Source: Caulobacter sp. 602-2
Lineage (GTDB): Bacteria; Pseudomonadota; Alphaproteobacteria; Caulobacterales; Caulobacteraceae
Direction of reading: 5' to 3'
Length of the DNA stretch: 64,000 bases
Assembly: GCF_011043625.1 (NCBI RefSeq)
Contig: NZ_JAAKGT010000006.1
Coordinates: forward strand, 186,001-250,000
This document shows positions 9,159-18,117 of the stretch, piece by piece (the first letter of the stretch is position 1; the number at the start of each line of letters is the position of its first letter). The notes beneath the pieces are model-generated. The model did not search any database and was not told the DNA's origin. It worked only from the letters and a program-made list of their open reading frames with translations. A program made the translations under genes and the position numbers.

Positions 9159-9339
9159 TGCACTTCCCCCTGGAACACCGCGCCCCCGCAGCGGCGCACC
9201 ATGCCATGACGAACCGCCCGCGTCATGGTTCCCTTAAGGCCTCGCTGGGCATGGACAGCGGCGCCTTGCCGGGAGTAGGGGGCGGGAGTAGGGGTCTAGC
9301 CGCCCCATTTAGGCCCAGAACAGGCGTTTTTTCGGCTTC

Positions 9340-10371
9340 ATGACTTCCTTCCTGCGTTCCGACCGTTCCGGCCCCGTCGCCATCTGGCTGTTCGTCGTGG
9401 CGGTGCTGGTCTTCGCCATGGTCGTCGTCGGCGGCGCGACGCGCCTGACCGACTCGGGACTGTCGATCACCCAGTGGAAGCCGATCATGGGCGCGCTGCC
9501 GCCGATGTCGGAAGAAGCCTGGCGAGCCAATTTCGAGCTCTACAAGCAGATCCCCCAGTACCACCTGGTGAACCCCGACATGACGCTGGAGGCCTACAAG
9601 GGCATCTTCTGGTGGGAGTGGGCGCACCGGCTGCTGGGCCGGGTGGTCGGCATCGCCTTCGCCGTTCCCTTCGCTTTCTTCCTGGCGCGCCGAATGCTGC
9701 CGCGCCGCCTGATCTGGCGCTGCGGGGCGATGCTGGCGCTTGGCGGCCTGCAGGGTCTGGTCGGCTGGTGGATGGTGTCGAGCGGCCTGTCCGAGCGCGT
9801 CTCGGTCGCGCCCGAGCGGCTGATGGTCCACCTGGGCCTGGCGCTGGCGCTGTTCGTGCTGCTGATCTGGACGGCGCTGGACGCATGGAACGGCGCGCCG
9901 CGTGTCGAGGAGCGCAGCGACTGGCGCGGCTGGGCGCTGGCCTTCCTGGGCGCGGTGTTTTTCCAGAGCCTGCTGGGCGCGCTGGTGGCCGGCAACGACG
10001 CGGGCCTGGTCTACAACGACTGGCCGCTGATGAACGGCGCGCTGCTGCCCGACCAGTACGCCGGCCACGGCCTGTGGGGCACGCTGGCCCACAGCCAGGG
10101 CGCGGTGCAGTTGCATCACCGGCTTATGGCCTACGCCGTGTTCGCCGCCGCGATCGTCATCGCCGCCGGCGCGGCCCGCGCCCGCCGCCTGCCGCACGAG
10201 GCCAAGATCACCGCCTACGTGCTGCTGGGGGTGGTGACGGTGCAGGCCGGGCTCGGGGTCTGGACCCTGATGGCCGCCGTGCCGCTGAGCCTGGGCGTGC
10301 TGCACCAGGCCGGCGCGGCCGTGCTGCTGGCCGCCGCCACCGCCTTCGCCTGGCGCGTTCGCCGGCCGTAG
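9340..10371 (+). CDS. ctaA: Heme A synthase (CtaA/Cox15, type 2)
   Basis: Oxidises heme O to heme A for aa3-type cytochrome oxidase. The 343-residue integral membrane protein has eight predicted helices. The quinol/heme signature [22 protein letters not shown] is at residues 31-58. Conserved histidines lie in [32 protein letters not shown] and [11 protein letters not shown]. The length and the WKP motif match the alphaproteobacterial/mitochondrial Cox15 branch. It stands alone, divergent from glsB and 83 bp before the phosphatase gene. Confidence 0.95.
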   Translation: MTSFLRSDRSGPVAIWLFVVAVLVFAMVVVGGATRLTDSGLSITQWKPIMGALPPMSEEAWRANFELYKQIPQYHLVNPDMTLEAYKGIFWWEWAHRLLGRVVGIAFAVPFAFFLARRMLPRRLIWRCGAMLALGGLQGLVGWWMVSSGLSERVSVAPERLMVHLGLALALFVLLIWTALDAWNGAPRVEERSDWRGWALAFLGAVFFQSLLGALVAGNDAGLVYNDWPLMNGALLPDQYAGHGLWGTLAHSQGAVQLHHRLMAYAVFAAAIVIAAGAARARRLPHEAKITAYVLLGVVTVQAGLGVWTLMAAVPLSLGVLHQAGAAVLLAAATAFAWRVRRP

Positions 10372-10401
10372 CGGGCGGTTTCCGCGGCCCCGCCCGAAGA
10401 A

Positions 10402-10446
10402 CTGTCACGAAACTCCAGCAGAGCACGCGCGACGTCCCTGCTGGAG
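10402..10446 (+). promoter_or_regulatory. Candidate Pho box and inverted repeat before the alkaline phosphatase
   Basis: CTGTCAC, 4 nt, then CTCCAGC (10402-10419) resembles a PhoB binding direct repeat with a weak second half. It overlaps an inverted repeat CTCCAGCAG (10413-10421) / CTGCTGGAG (10438-10446) that ends at the ribosome binding site. Which of the two matters cannot be told from sequence. Confidence 0.3.
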
Positions 10447-10454
10447 ACCCTGTC

Positions 10455-11933
10455 GTGATCCGTGCTTCCTCGTTCCTGGCCGGCGTCTGCGCCCTGGCCC
10501 TTCTGCCCGCCTTCGCCCACGCCGCCGATGCCTCGCCGGCCCAGGCGGCCGACCCCTACTACAAGGCCGGCCAGACGGCGCTGGCCAAGGCCATGGCCGT
10601 CAAGCCCAACACCGGGCGAGCCAAGAACGTCATCCTGTTCCTCGGCGACGGCATGGGCATCTCCACCGCCGTGGCCGGCCGCATCTGGCAGGGCCAGCAG
10701 AAGGGCGTGGATGGCGAATCCAACGCGCTGTCGTTCGAGAAGCTGCCGTTCACCGCGCTCTCCAAGACCTACAGCCACGACACCCAGGTCACCGACAGCG
10801 CCGCCGGCATCACCGCCATCACCACCGGCGTGAAGACGCGCAACAAGGTCATCGGCCTGACGGGCGAGGCCAAGCCCGAGAGCTGCGCCAGCGAGGCCTC
10901 GACGCGCGTGACGACCATCGCCGAGATCGCCAAGGCTCACGGCCTGTCGGCCGGCGCGGTCACCAACACCCGCATCACCCACGCCACGCCCGCCGGGACC
11001 TACGCCCACACCGCCTATCGCGACTGGGAAGGCGACGCCGACATGCCGGCCGGGGCTCTTTCCGGCGGCTGCAAGGACATCGCCCGCCAGCTGGTCGAGG
11101 CTCCTGCCGGCGTGCGCCTCGACGTCGCCCTGGGCGGAGGCCGCTCGCGCTTCCTGCCCGAGGCCAAGGGCGGCAAGCGCGCCGACGGCCGCGACCTGAC
11201 CGCCGAGTGGGCCAAGGCTAAGGGCGCGGCCTACGTCTCGACCGCCGACCAGCTGAAGGCGGTCGACCCTGGCAAGACCGGTCCGCTGCTGGGCCTCTTC
11301 GCCGGCGAGCACCTGCCCTACGAGGTCGAGCGCGCGCAGAGCGGGCAGGGCGTGCCGACCCTGGCGCAGATGGCGACCAAGGCCGTCGACGTGCTGTCGC
11401 AGAACCCCAAGGGCTACTTCCTGCTGGTCGAGGGCGGCAAGATCGACATGGGCAGCCACCTCAACAACGCCAGGCGCACCCTGACCGAGACGGCGGCCTT
11501 CTCCGACGCCATCCAGGCCGTGCTCGACAAGGTCGACCTGAAGGACACCCTGGTCATCGTCACCGCCGACCACAGCCATGGCCTGGTGATCTCGGGCTAC
11601 GCCGCCCGCAACGCCCCGATCCTGGGCCTGGCGGGCAACGAAGGCGAACCCGTCGTGGCCGGCGACGGCAAGGCCTACACCGTGCTGAGCTTCGCCACCG
11701 GCCCAGGCGGGGTCGAGGGAAACAACCTGCGCGCCGACCCGGCCAAGGAAGACCTCGACGAGGTCGACTACCACCAGCAGGCCGTCGCGCACCTTCCCAG
11801 CGCCGCCCACGCGGGCGAGGACGTCGGCGTCTATGCCGACGGTCCGGGCGCCTACCTCGTCAGGGGCGTCGTCGAGGAGAGCTATCTCTTCCAGGTGATG
11901 AACCACGCCTTCGGCTTCGAGGCCGGCAAGTAG
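10455..11933 (+). CDS. phoA: Alkaline phosphatase (PhoA family), periplasmic
   Basis: Hydrolyses phosphomonoesters in the periplasm. The product from GTG 10455 (492 residues, GGAG eight bases upstream) starts with a Sec signal, IRASSFLAGVCALALLPAFAHA. Metal and catalytic motifs are intact: ILFLGDGMG (metal Asp about 65), nucleophile S115 in VTDSAAGITAITTG, EGGKIDMGSHLNN, and TADHSHGLV near the C-terminus. The frame is open upstream through ctaA, but that part has no similarity and no signal. A candidate Pho box precedes it and a hairpin terminator follows. Confidence 0.93.
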   Translation: MIRASSFLAGVCALALLPAFAHAADASPAQAADPYYKAGQTALAKAMAVKPNTGRAKNVILFLGDGMGISTAVAGRIWQGQQKGVDGESNALSFEKLPFTALSKTYSHDTQVTDSAAGITAITTGVKTRNKVIGLTGEAKPESCASEASTRVTTIAEIAKAHGLSAGAVTNTRITHATPAGTYAHTAYRDWEGDADMPAGALSGGCKDIARQLVEAPAGVRLDVALGGGRSRFLPEAKGGKRADGRDLTAEWAKAKGAAYVSTADQLKAVDPGKTGPLLGLFAGEHLPYEVERAQSGQGVPTLAQMATKAVDVLSQNPKGYFLLVEGGKIDMGSHLNNARRTLTETAAFSDAIQAVLDKVDLKDTLVIVTADHSHGLVISGYAARNAPILGLAGNEGEPVVAGDGKAYTVLSFATGPGGVEGNNLRADPAKEDLDEVDYHQQAVAHLPSAAHAGEDVGVYADGPGAYLVRGVVEESYLFQVMNHAFGFEAGK

Positions 11934-11956
11934 CCGCGCATCCCAAGCCGGGAAAG

Positions 11957-11990
11957 GGGCGGGCGGTCTTCGGGCGTCCGCCCTTGTCCC
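11957..11990 (+). terminator. Hairpin terminator after the alkaline phosphatase
   Basis: GGGCGGGCG (11957-11965) pairs with CGTCCGCCC (11975-11983), with one G-U wobble, and is followed by a weak pyrimidine tract TTGTCCC. Confidence 0.45.
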
Positions 11991-12089
11991 TGATCGTGAA
12001 GGGTGGGGAGACTTGATGTGGTATTTAGATACCGCATCGTTCAAACCCTTGTCCTGCAAGGGTTTCCGAACTTTCCTGCGCGCGCATTG

Positions 12090-12118
12090 TTGACAGTCGG
12101 CGAACCCTTGGGTATCAG
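12090..12118 (+). promoter_or_regulatory. Sigma-70 promoter of the rplM-rpsI operon
   Basis: Perfect -35 TTGACA (12090-12095), 17-nt spacer, -10 TATCAG (12113-12118), giving a 5' leader of about 60 nt before rplM. Confidence 0.8.
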
Positions 12119-12183
12119 CCGCCCCTCACGCGGAAGGAACTGGTTCTCCGGCTCCCGACGCACAGGAATTACGGATCAATCCC

Positions 12184-12657
12184 ATGCAAAAGACCACGGC
12201 TTCCCTGAAGCCCGCCGAGGTCGAGAAGAAGTGGATCGTGGTCGACGCCAAGGACGCCGTTGTCGGTCGTCTGGCGACGTTCATCGCCATGCGTCTTCGC
12301 GGCAAGCACCGTCCCGACTACACCCCGCACGTTGACTGCGGCGACTTCGTCGTCGTCATCAACGCCGACAAGGTGAAGTTCACCGGCAAGAAGCTGGACG
12401 ACAAGGTTTACTACCGCCACACCGGTCACCCGGGCGGCATCAAGGAAACCACCCCGCGCAAGGTCCTGGGCGGTCAGTTCCCGGAACGCGTCCTGAACAA
12501 GGCCGTCGAGCGCATGCTGCCGAAGGAAAGCCCGCTGGCCCGCAAGCAGATGACGCACCTGCTGGTCTACGCCGGCGCCGAGCACCCGCACCAAGCGCAA
12601 AGCCCGGAAGTCATCGACTTCGCCGCGCGCAACGTCAAGAACACCCGGAGCCTCTAA
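12184..12657 (+). CDS. rplM: Large-subunit ribosomal protein L13
   Basis: Early-assembly 50S protein. The 157-residue product contains the L13 hallmarks [17 protein letters not shown] (about 16-32), [15 protein letters not shown] and [22 protein letters not shown] 12184 starts the typical alphaproteobacterial N-terminus, which is slightly longer than in enterobacteria. It sits three bases before rpsI, the standard pair. Confidence 0.98.
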   Translation: MQKTTASLKPAEVEKKWIVVDAKDAVVGRLATFIAMRLRGKHRPDYTPHVDCGDFVVVINADKVKFTGKKLDDKVYYRHTGHPGGIKETTPRKVLGGQFPERVLNKAVERMLPKESPLARKQMTHLLVYAGAEHPHQAQSPEVIDFAARNVKNTRSL

Positions 12658-12660
12658 GCC

Positions 12661-13134
12661 ATGTCCGAAGCTCAAGGTTTTGACGCGCTGGCCAGCCTGT
12701 CCAGCAACCCGCAAGCGGCCGCTCCGGCCGAGCCGAAGATCGACGCCCAAGGCCGCGCCTACGCGACCGGCAAGCGCAAGAACGCCATCGCGCGCGTTTG
12801 GATCAAGCCGGGCACCGGCAAGGTCACCGTCAACGGCCGCGACCAGGAAGTCTACTTCGCTCGTCCGGTCCTGCGCATGATGATCGCTCAGCCGCTGCAA
12901 GTGACCGAGCGCCTCGGCCAGTTCGACGTCGACGTCACCGTCGAAGGTTCGGGCCTGTCGGGTCAAGCCGGCGCCATCCGTCACGGCCTGTCCAAGGCCC
13001 TGACCTACTACGAACCGGCCCTGCGCCCGGTCCTGAAGCCGCACGGCTTCCTGACCCGCGACAGCCGCGTCGTCGAGCGTAAGAAGTACGGCAAGGCCAA
13101 GGCCCGCCGCAGCTTCCAGTTCTCGAAGCGCTAA
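12661..13134 (+). CDS. rpsI: Small-subunit ribosomal protein S9
   Basis: 30S head protein whose C-terminal tail reaches the P-site tRNA. The 157-residue product has an Ala-rich N-terminal extension (residues 1-35) common in alphaproteobacteria. The S9 core follows ([46 protein letters not shown]), ending in the required basic tail [17 protein letters not shown] with terminal Arg. A strong terminator closes the operon. Confidence 0.98.
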   Translation: MSEAQGFDALASLSSNPQAAAPAEPKIDAQGRAYATGKRKNAIARVWIKPGTGKVTVNGRDQEVYFARPVLRMMIAQPLQVTERLGQFDVDVTVEGSGLSGQAGAIRHGLSKALTYYEPALRPVLKPHGFLTRDSRVVERKKYGKAKARRSFQFSKR

Positions 13135-13161
13135 GCGCGTCGTCGCACGCGTTTTGGAAGA

Positions 13162-13194
13162 GGGCGCTTCGGTTATCCGAAGCGCCCTTTTTCT
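13162..13194 (+). terminator. Rho-independent terminator of rplM-rpsI
   Basis: Perfect 11-bp arms GGGCGCTTCGG (13162-13172) and CCGAAGCGCCC (13177-13187) around loop TTAT, followed by TTTTTC. Confidence 0.92.
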
Positions 13195-13299
13195 TGTGAC
13201 TTCCGATCGGGCCGGACAGCGCCCGAACGCATGCGCCGGTCACATGGCGCTGCAAGACTGGGTCCCGGCCGAGCGCGGTTCGGGCCAGGAGTTGGCACT

Positions 13300-14253
13300 A
13301 TGGCGAACACCCCCAAGGTCTTCATCGACGGCGAAGTCGGCACCACCGGCCTGCAGATCCGCGAGCGCCTGATCGGCCGCACCGATCTGCAGCTGATCTC
13401 GATCGATCCTGACAAGCGCAAGGACCCGGTCGCCCGCGCCGAGATGCTGAACGCCGCCGACGCGGTGATCCTGTGCCTGCCCGACGATGCGGCCAAGGAG
13501 GCTGTCGGGCTGATCGAGAACCCGCTGGTCAAGGTGATCGACGCCTCGACGGCCTATCGCACCAACGCCGACTGGACCTACGGCTTCCCCGAGCTCGACA
13601 AGGAACAGCGCAAGAAGATCGCGGCTTCGAAGCGGATTTCGAACCCGGGCTGCTACGCCACCGGCGCCATCGCCCTGACCCGTCCGCTGGTCTCGGCCGG
13701 CCTGCTGTCGTCCGACCTGCCGGTCTCGTTCAACGCCGTGTCGGGCTACACCGGCGGCGGCAAGGCGATGATCGCCGAGTTCGAAGACGAGAGCTCGCCG
13801 AACTACACCAAGGTCGCCTACCGCATCTACGGCCTGTCGCTGACCCACAAGCACGTGCCCGAGATCCAGAAGCACGGCGGCCTGCTGTCGCGTCCGATCT
13901 TCACGCCCGCCGTGGGTCGCTACGCGCAAGGCATGCTGGTCGAATTGCCGCTGCACCTTGGCCTGCTCGAAGGCTCGTGCTCGCTGGGCGACATCCACGC
14001 CGCGCTCGCCGCCCACTACAAGGGCGAGAGCTTCGTCGAGGTCGCCTCGCTGGACGAGGCCAAGAGCCTGACCACCCTCGATCCCGAGGGCCTGAACGGC
14101 ACCAATCGCCTGAAGCTCTTCGTGTTCGGCTCCGACACCAGCGGCCAGGCGCGCCTGGTGGCCCTGCTCGACAACCTGGGCAAGGGCGCCTCGGGCGCGG
14201 CGGTGCAGAACCTCAATCTGGCGCTCGGCCTGGACGAGAAGGCGGGGCTGTAA
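13300..14253 (+). CDS. argC: N-acetyl-gamma-glutamyl-phosphate reductase (short type)
   Basis: NADPH-dependent third step of arginine synthesis. The product from ATG 13300 (317 residues, AGGAG upstream) is the shorter type-2 ArgC. The catalytic cysteine C118 is in the family motif SNPGCYATGAIAL. The dinucleotide-binding N-terminus VFIDGEVGTTGLQIRERL and the SGYTGGGKAMIAEFE segment are intact. The frame extends upstream to 13231 without a plausible start or conserved sequence. No other arg gene is nearby. Confidence 0.95.
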   Translation: MANTPKVFIDGEVGTTGLQIRERLIGRTDLQLISIDPDKRKDPVARAEMLNAADAVILCLPDDAAKEAVGLIENPLVKVIDASTAYRTNADWTYGFPELDKEQRKKIAASKRISNPGCYATGAIALTRPLVSAGLLSSDLPVSFNAVSGYTGGGKAMIAEFEDESSPNYTKVAYRIYGLSLTHKHVPEIQKHGGLLSRPIFTPAVGRYAQGMLVELPLHLGLLEGSCSLGDIHAALAAHYKGESFVEVASLDEAKSLTTLDPEGLNGTNRLKLFVFGSDTSGQARLVALLDNLGKGASGAAVQNLNLALGLDEKAGL

Positions 14254-14260
14254 AGAGTTT

Positions 14261-14282
14261 CCCTCTCCCTATGGGGGAGGGG
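14261..14282. repeat. Palindromic intergenic repeat (CCCTCTCCC type)
   Basis: CCCTCTCCC, TATG, GGGGAGGGG forms a hairpin between argC and the convergent DUF1287 gene. The same inverted unit recurs at 15884-15906 and 16014-16036, so it belongs to a short family of dispersed repeats. Confidence 0.55.
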
Positions 14283-14294
14283 ACTGGAATACCC

Positions 14295-14909
14295 TCATGC
14301 CCGCCAGCGGTAGTGCCCGACCGGCTTGTGCAGCTTGAAGATCCACAGCGCTTCTTCGCGCGCGCCGGCGCCGATGTTGTGCACCACGCGCACCTTCTCG
14401 GGGCCCTGCACCACGACGCCGATGTGCGGGCGGCCGTTGCCGAACAGTCGCCAGCTCAGGACGTCGCCGGGCTGGGGATCGGAGAAGCCGTCGCCGGAAC
14501 GGGCGTTCTGGCTGGCGCGCAGGCGCGCGCCCTGGCGCTCCAGATAGGTTTCCAGGTTCAGTACGCGCCGGTGGTCGATGTTGGCGTCGGCGCTCTTCTG
14601 GCCCCACGCCCGTTTGGCGGGATAGGCGGAAAAGGCGCGGACCATGTCGGCGTGCACGCGTTCCTGCAGGTCGACGTTCCAGGCGTCGCGGGCGGCCCGC
14701 ACCAGCACGTCGGAGCATACCCCGGTGGTGCGCAGCACGTCGCCGCGGGGATAGCTGATCGCCCGATAGCTGGGATCATAGTCCAGGGTGACGCCGATCT
14801 GGGTTCGCGCCGCCTGGGCCAGTTTCAGGCCGTCGCCGCGCGCGGCCGCGCCCAGCCAGGGGGCGGCGGCCAGCAGGCTCAGCGCTGTGCGACGGGAGAA
14901 ATCTTGCAT
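14295..14909 (-). CDS. DUF1287 family exported protein with Tat-type signal
   Basis: DUF1287 proteins have an NlpC/P60-like (papain-fold) architecture and are thought to act on the cell envelope; the substrate is unknown. The product from ATG 14909 (204 residues) starts MQDFSRRTALSLLAAAPWLG, a twin-arginine-like signal. The mature part carries RTTGVCSDVLVRA (C65, likely nucleophile), IDHRRVLNLETYL and GRPHIGVVV (H162, likely general base). A longer open frame to 15020 overlaps the soxR gene and gives no signal peptide, so the internal start is preferred. Confidence 0.85.
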   Translation of the reverse strand: MQDFSRRTALSLLAAAPWLGAAARGDGLKLAQAARTQIGVTLDYDPSYRAISYPRGDVLRTTGVCSDVLVRAARDAWNVDLQERVHADMVRAFSAYPAKRAWGQKSADANIDHRRVLNLETYLERQGARLRASQNARSGDGFSDPQPGDVLSWRLFGNGRPHIGVVVQGPEKVRVVHNIGAGAREEALWIFKLHKPVGHYRWRA

Positions 14910-14967
14910 GTCGCCAAGCTCCGCCGTGATCGGGGCGAGTTTTGGGCGAACATTGATCTTCGCGGTG

Positions 14968-15426
14968 TCAAATTTCGTCCAGAAGGCGAGCGCCCGGACC
15001 CTGGGCGGCCAGCGCGTCATCCGGATTGCGCAGCGGGCAGGCCGTCAACGACAGGCAGCCGCAGCCGATGCAGCCGTCGAGCTGGTCGCGCAGCTGGGTG
15101 AGGCGGCGGATGCGCGCGTCCAGATCGTCGCGCCAGGCCGCCGACAGGTCGCGCCAGTTCTCCTGGCTGGGCGCGCGGTCGTCGGGGAGGGCGGCCAGGG
15201 CCTGCTTGATCTCGTTCAGCGGCATGCCGGTGCGCTGGGCCACCTTGATCACCGCCACCCGGCGCAGCATGCCGCGCGGATAGCGCCGCTGGTTGCCCTC
15301 GGTGCGCAGGCTGCGGATCAGGCCCTTGGCCTCGTAGAAGTGCAGGGCCGACACCGCCACGCCGGCGCGCTTGGCCAGTTCGCCGACGCTGAGGGTCTGG
15401 AACGCGGACGGGCAGGTGTCGGGCAT
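14968..15426 (-). CDS. soxR: Redox-sensitive MerR-family activator SoxR
   Basis: Iron-sulfur sensor of redox-cycling compounds. The MerR-type DNA-binding domain (residues about 12-80) begins [29 protein letters not shown] dimerisation helix follows, and then the diagnostic [2Fe-2S] cluster motif [14 protein letters not shown] with spacing C-x2-C-x-C-x5-C near residues 118-131. It is divergent from the small monooxygenase-like gene, with a near-perfect SoxR box in the 81-bp gap. Unlike E. coli there is no soxS, consistent with direct control of targets outside enterics. Confidence 0.95.
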   Translation of the reverse strand: MPDTCPSAFQTLSVGELAKRAGVAVSALHFYEAKGLIRSLRTEGNQRRYPRGMLRRVAVIKVAQRTGMPLNEIKQALAALPDDRAPSQENWRDLSAAWRDDLDARIRRLTQLRDQLDGCIGCGCLSLTACPLRNPDDALAAQGPGARLLDEI

Positions 15427-15432
15427 CGGCGC

Positions 15433-15463
15433 TTGACCTCAAGTTTGCTTGAGGTTTTACAGG
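15433..15463 (+). promoter_or_regulatory. SoxR box within a promoter
   Basis: CCTCAAGTTTGCTTGAGG (15437-15454) matches the known SoxR operator (CCTCAAGTTAACTTGAGG) at 16 of 18 positions. It sits between TTGACC (15433-15438) and TACAGG (15458-15463), a 19-nt spacer of the kind MerR-family activators untwist. It reads toward the gene at 15508. Confidence 0.88.
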
Positions 15464-15507
15464 AGGGGCTCCGCAACCGGCAACGCCCTTCTGAGGAGCG
15501 CCTCTCC

Positions 15508-15882
15508 ATGACCTTCGCCGCCGCCACGACCGCCGTCGCAGCCGCCGCCATCGCCGCGCCGCTGGCGCTACGGCCCGCGCATCCCGAGCCGGTGGTCAAC
15601 ATCAGCGTCATCCGGCCCAAGGAGGGGCAGTACGAAGCCTTTCTTGAACTGCAGCTGGCCCAGCACCGGCGGTTGCGCGGCCAGGTGAAGGGGCTGCGCG
15701 GCGCGCGGCTGTTTCGGTCCGCCGAGGGACTGGTGCTGATCTCGGTGTTCGACACTCAGCAGGACGCCGATGCTTTCCGCGAGGACCCGCGCTTCACCGA
15801 CCACATGGCGCAGGTGCGGCCCCTGATCGAAAAATCCGAGGCTGGCGTGTTCGCCGAGGCCTATGCGGTGGGCAGCATCTAA
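15508..15882 (+). CDS. Antibiotic-biosynthesis-monooxygenase-fold protein, SoxR target
   Basis: 124-residue protein. An Ala-rich hydrophobic N-terminus (about 25 residues) may be a signal or anchor. It is followed by one ABM/dimeric alpha-beta barrel domain (VVNISVIRPKEGQYEAFLELQLAQHRRLRGQVKGLRGARLFRSAEGLVLISVFDTQQDADAF). Such domains oxidise quinone-like aromatics or degrade heme. The neighbouring SoxR and its box suggest a role against redox-cycling compounds. The start ATG 15508 has GAGGAG nine bases upstream. The actual substrate cannot be read from the sequence. Confidence 0.8.
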   Translation: MTFAAATTAVAAAAIAAPLALRPAHPEPVVNISVIRPKEGQYEAFLELQLAQHRRLRGQVKGLRGARLFRSAEGLVLISVFDTQQDADAFREDPRFTDHMAQVRPLIEKSEAGVFAEAYAVGSI

Positions 15883-15883
15883 T

Positions 15884-16036
15884 CCTTCTCCCCATGCGGG
15901 AGAAGGTGGCGGCGAAGCCGACGGATGAGGGGTTTCTCAGGCCTGAGACGCCTACCGCATCCACGCAGCTTTGAGGTCTGAGAGACCCCTCACCCGGCCT
16001 CCTTTGGAGGCCACCCTCTCCCGCAAGGGGAGAGGG
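15884..16036. repeat. Paired palindromic intergenic repeat
   Basis: The unit CCTTCTCCC...GGGAGAAGG (15884-15906) and the unit CCCTCTCCC...GGGGAGAGGG (16014-16036) bracket about 110 bp that contain GATGAGGGG and its inverse CCCCTCACC. The whole is therefore a large imperfect palindrome. It fills the gap between two convergent genes and resembles dispersed repeats of Caulobacter-type genomes. It could act as a two-way terminator. Confidence 0.6.
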
Positions 16037-16046
16037 ATTTGACTCC

Positions 16047-18023
16047 CTAGGCCGCCGCCTCGGCGTTCGAGCGCACGCGCACGAAGCTGCCTGGGGCGTC
16101 TTCGAAGGCTTTCAGCGGGCCCTTGGCCGGATCGCGGGCTGGGACCAGCTTGCCGGACCTGGCCTTCAGCCACTCCGCCCAATGAGGCCACCACGAGCCG
16201 GGATGTTCGACGGCGCCCGACAGCCAGCCCTCGACCGAGCCGGGCAGGTGCTCGTTGGTCCAGTGCTGGTACTTCTTGGCGTCGGGATGGTTGATCACGC
16301 CGGCGATGTGGCCCGAGCCCGCCATGGTGAAGGTCACCGGTCCGCCGAACGCCCGCGCACCGCGATAGACGCTGCGATAGGGGGCGATGTGGTCGTCCTT
16401 GGACGACTGCACGTAGATCGGCGTCTTCACCTTCGACAGGTCCAGCTGCTCGCCGCCCAGGCTCAGGCGGCCATGGGTGAGGTTGTTGTCCTTGTAGAAG
16501 TTGCGCAGGTAGAACAGGTGCAGCGATTTGGGCATCCGCGTCTGGTCGGCGTTCCAGAACAGCAGATCGAACGGGCGCGGCTCCTTGCCCATCAGGTAGT
16601 TGTTGATGAAGAACGACCAGATCAGGTCGTTGCCGCGCAGCGCGTTGAAGGTGTCGGCCATCGACTGGCTGGGCAGGAAGCCGCCCTGCTGGTCCATCCG
16701 CGCCTCGATTTCCTTCAGCCAGGCCTCGTCGGTGAAGAGCAGCAGGTCGCCGGCCTCGGCGAAGTCCTGCTGGGCGGCGAAGAAGGTGGCCGAGTTGATC
16801 CGCTTGTCGCCCCTGGCGGCCATGTGGGCCAGGGCGCAGGACAGCAGCGTGCCGCCGATGCAGTAGCCGACGGTGTTGACCTTATCGACGCCGCACTGGG
16901 TCATCACCTGCTGGCTGGCGTCGTAGACGCCCTCCAGCATGTAGTCCTCGAAGGTCTTGGCCGCGAGCCGGGTGTCGGGATTGACCCACGAGGCGACGAA
17001 CACCGTGAAGCCCTGGCCGGTCAGCCAGCGGATCATCGAGTTCTCGGGGCGCAGGTCCAGGATGTAGAACTTGTTGATCCAGGGCGGGAAGATCAGCAGC
17101 GGGATCTCGTGCTGCTGCTCCGTGGTCGGATCGAACTGCAGCAGCTGCAGGATGTCGTTCTGGTAGACCACCTTGCCCGGCGCGGTGGCGACGTTCTCGC
17201 CGACCTTGAACTTGGCCAGGTCGGTCTGGCTGATGGCCAACTGTCCGCCGCCGCGCTCCAGGTCGGCGGCGAAGTTCTCCATGCCGCGCTTGAGGCTCTC
17301 GCCGTTGGTCTGCATCACCTCGCGCAGGGCCGCAGGGTTGGAGATCAGGAAGTTCGACGGCGAGAAGGCGTCGGTCAGCATCTTGGTGAAGAACTCGACC
17401 CGGCGCTTGGACTGCGGGTCGACGTTCTCGGCCTGGGCGACCAGGCCGTTCAGCCAGTTGGACGTCAGCAGGTAGGACTGCTTCATCATGTCGAACACCG
17501 GATTGGTCACCCAGTCCGGATCGGAGAAGCGCTTGTCGCCATGGGCGGGGCTGACGACCGGTTTGGTCTCCTCGCCGACGGCGCGACGGGCGGCCGACTG
17601 CCAAAGCTCCATGTAGCCGTTGAAGAGGTCGGCCTGGGCGCGCAGCAGCCGGTCGGGTTGAGCCGCCAGGCTGCCGATCACCTCGTTGAGGGCCGGCGCG
17701 ACGTGGAACGGGTCGGGCGACAGGGCCGCGGGCCGGTCGGCCTGGCGCAGGGCGGCCTCGGCGATCGCGCCCTGGGCGGTGACCGCCGCGCGGGCCAGGT
17801 TGGCCGACAAAGCCTCCATCATCCGCCGCTGCTCCTCGGTCAGCAACGAGGCGAAGTCGGGCCCGCCGGCGGCCTGGGGCGATTCGGGTTGGGGATCGGG
17901 TTGCGGGGGCGGAGGAGGGGGCTTTGGCGTCGCGGCGGCCGTCTTGCGCGGTGCGGAAGGCTTGCGGGGCTTCGCCGCCGTCTTGACGCCCTTGCCCGCG
18001 TCCTTGCCGTCGCCCTTGGCCAT
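16047..18023 (-). CDS. phaC: Class I poly(3-hydroxyalkanoate) synthase
   Basis: Polymerises hydroxyacyl-CoA on carbon-storage granules. The 658-residue product (ATG 18023, GGAAGGAA upstream) has a Lys/Pro/Ala-rich, probably disordered N-terminus (residues 5-50). The PhaC N-terminal domain and alpha/beta hydrolase follow. The lipase-like box GYCIGG gives nucleophile C388; D544 (SSKDDHIAPY) and H572 (GSGHIAGV) have the spacing of the known triad. The length fits class I enzymes, which need no PhaE/PhaR subunit. No phaA, phaB or phasin gene is adjacent. Divergent from the lipoprotein gene at 18118. Confidence 0.95.
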   Translation of the reverse strand: MAKGDGKDAGKGVKTAAKPRKPSAPRKTAAATPKPPPPPPQPDPQPESPQAAGGPDFASLLTEEQRRMMEALSANLARAAVTAQGAIAEAALRQADRPAALSPDPFHVAPALNEVIGSLAAQPDRLLRAQADLFNGYMELWQSAARRAVGEETKPVVSPAHGDKRFSDPDWVTNPVFDMMKQSYLLTSNWLNGLVAQAENVDPQSKRRVEFFTKMLTDAFSPSNFLISNPAALREVMQTNGESLKRGMENFAADLERGGGQLAISQTDLAKFKVGENVATAPGKVVYQNDILQLLQFDPTTEQQHEIPLLIFPPWINKFYILDLRPENSMIRWLTGQGFTVFVASWVNPDTRLAAKTFEDYMLEGVYDASQQVMTQCGVDKVNTVGYCIGGTLLSCALAHMAARGDKRINSATFFAAQQDFAEAGDLLLFTDEAWLKEIEARMDQQGGFLPSQSMADTFNALRGNDLIWSFFINNYLMGKEPRPFDLLFWNADQTRMPKSLHLFYLRNFYKDNNLTHGRLSLGGEQLDLSKVKTPIYVQSSKDDHIAPYRSVYRGARAFGGPVTFTMAGSGHIAGVINHPDAKKYQHWTNEHLPGSVEGWLSGAVEHPGSWWPHWAEWLKARSGKLVPARDPAKGPLKAFEDAPGSFVRVRSNAEAAA

Positions 18024-18117
18024 GCGCGTTCCTTCCGCCTGAATGTCGCTTATCGACCGCCGATTCTCGTTCGGCGCCTTCCGCTCGCCGCGATCATCGC
18101 ATAAGACCTGAGACAAG

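Noticed and set aside
10215..12059. Long minus-strand open frame opposite the alkaline phosphatase (614 codons)
   Set aside because: The plus strand encodes a clear PhoA with all motifs. The reverse frame is Gly/Ala/Arg/His-rich shadow sequence caused by high GC at third positions.
16182..18104. Long plus-strand open frame opposite phaC (640 codons)
   Set aside because: Antisense shadow of a confidently identified PHA synthase; no domain, no signal, low-complexity composition.
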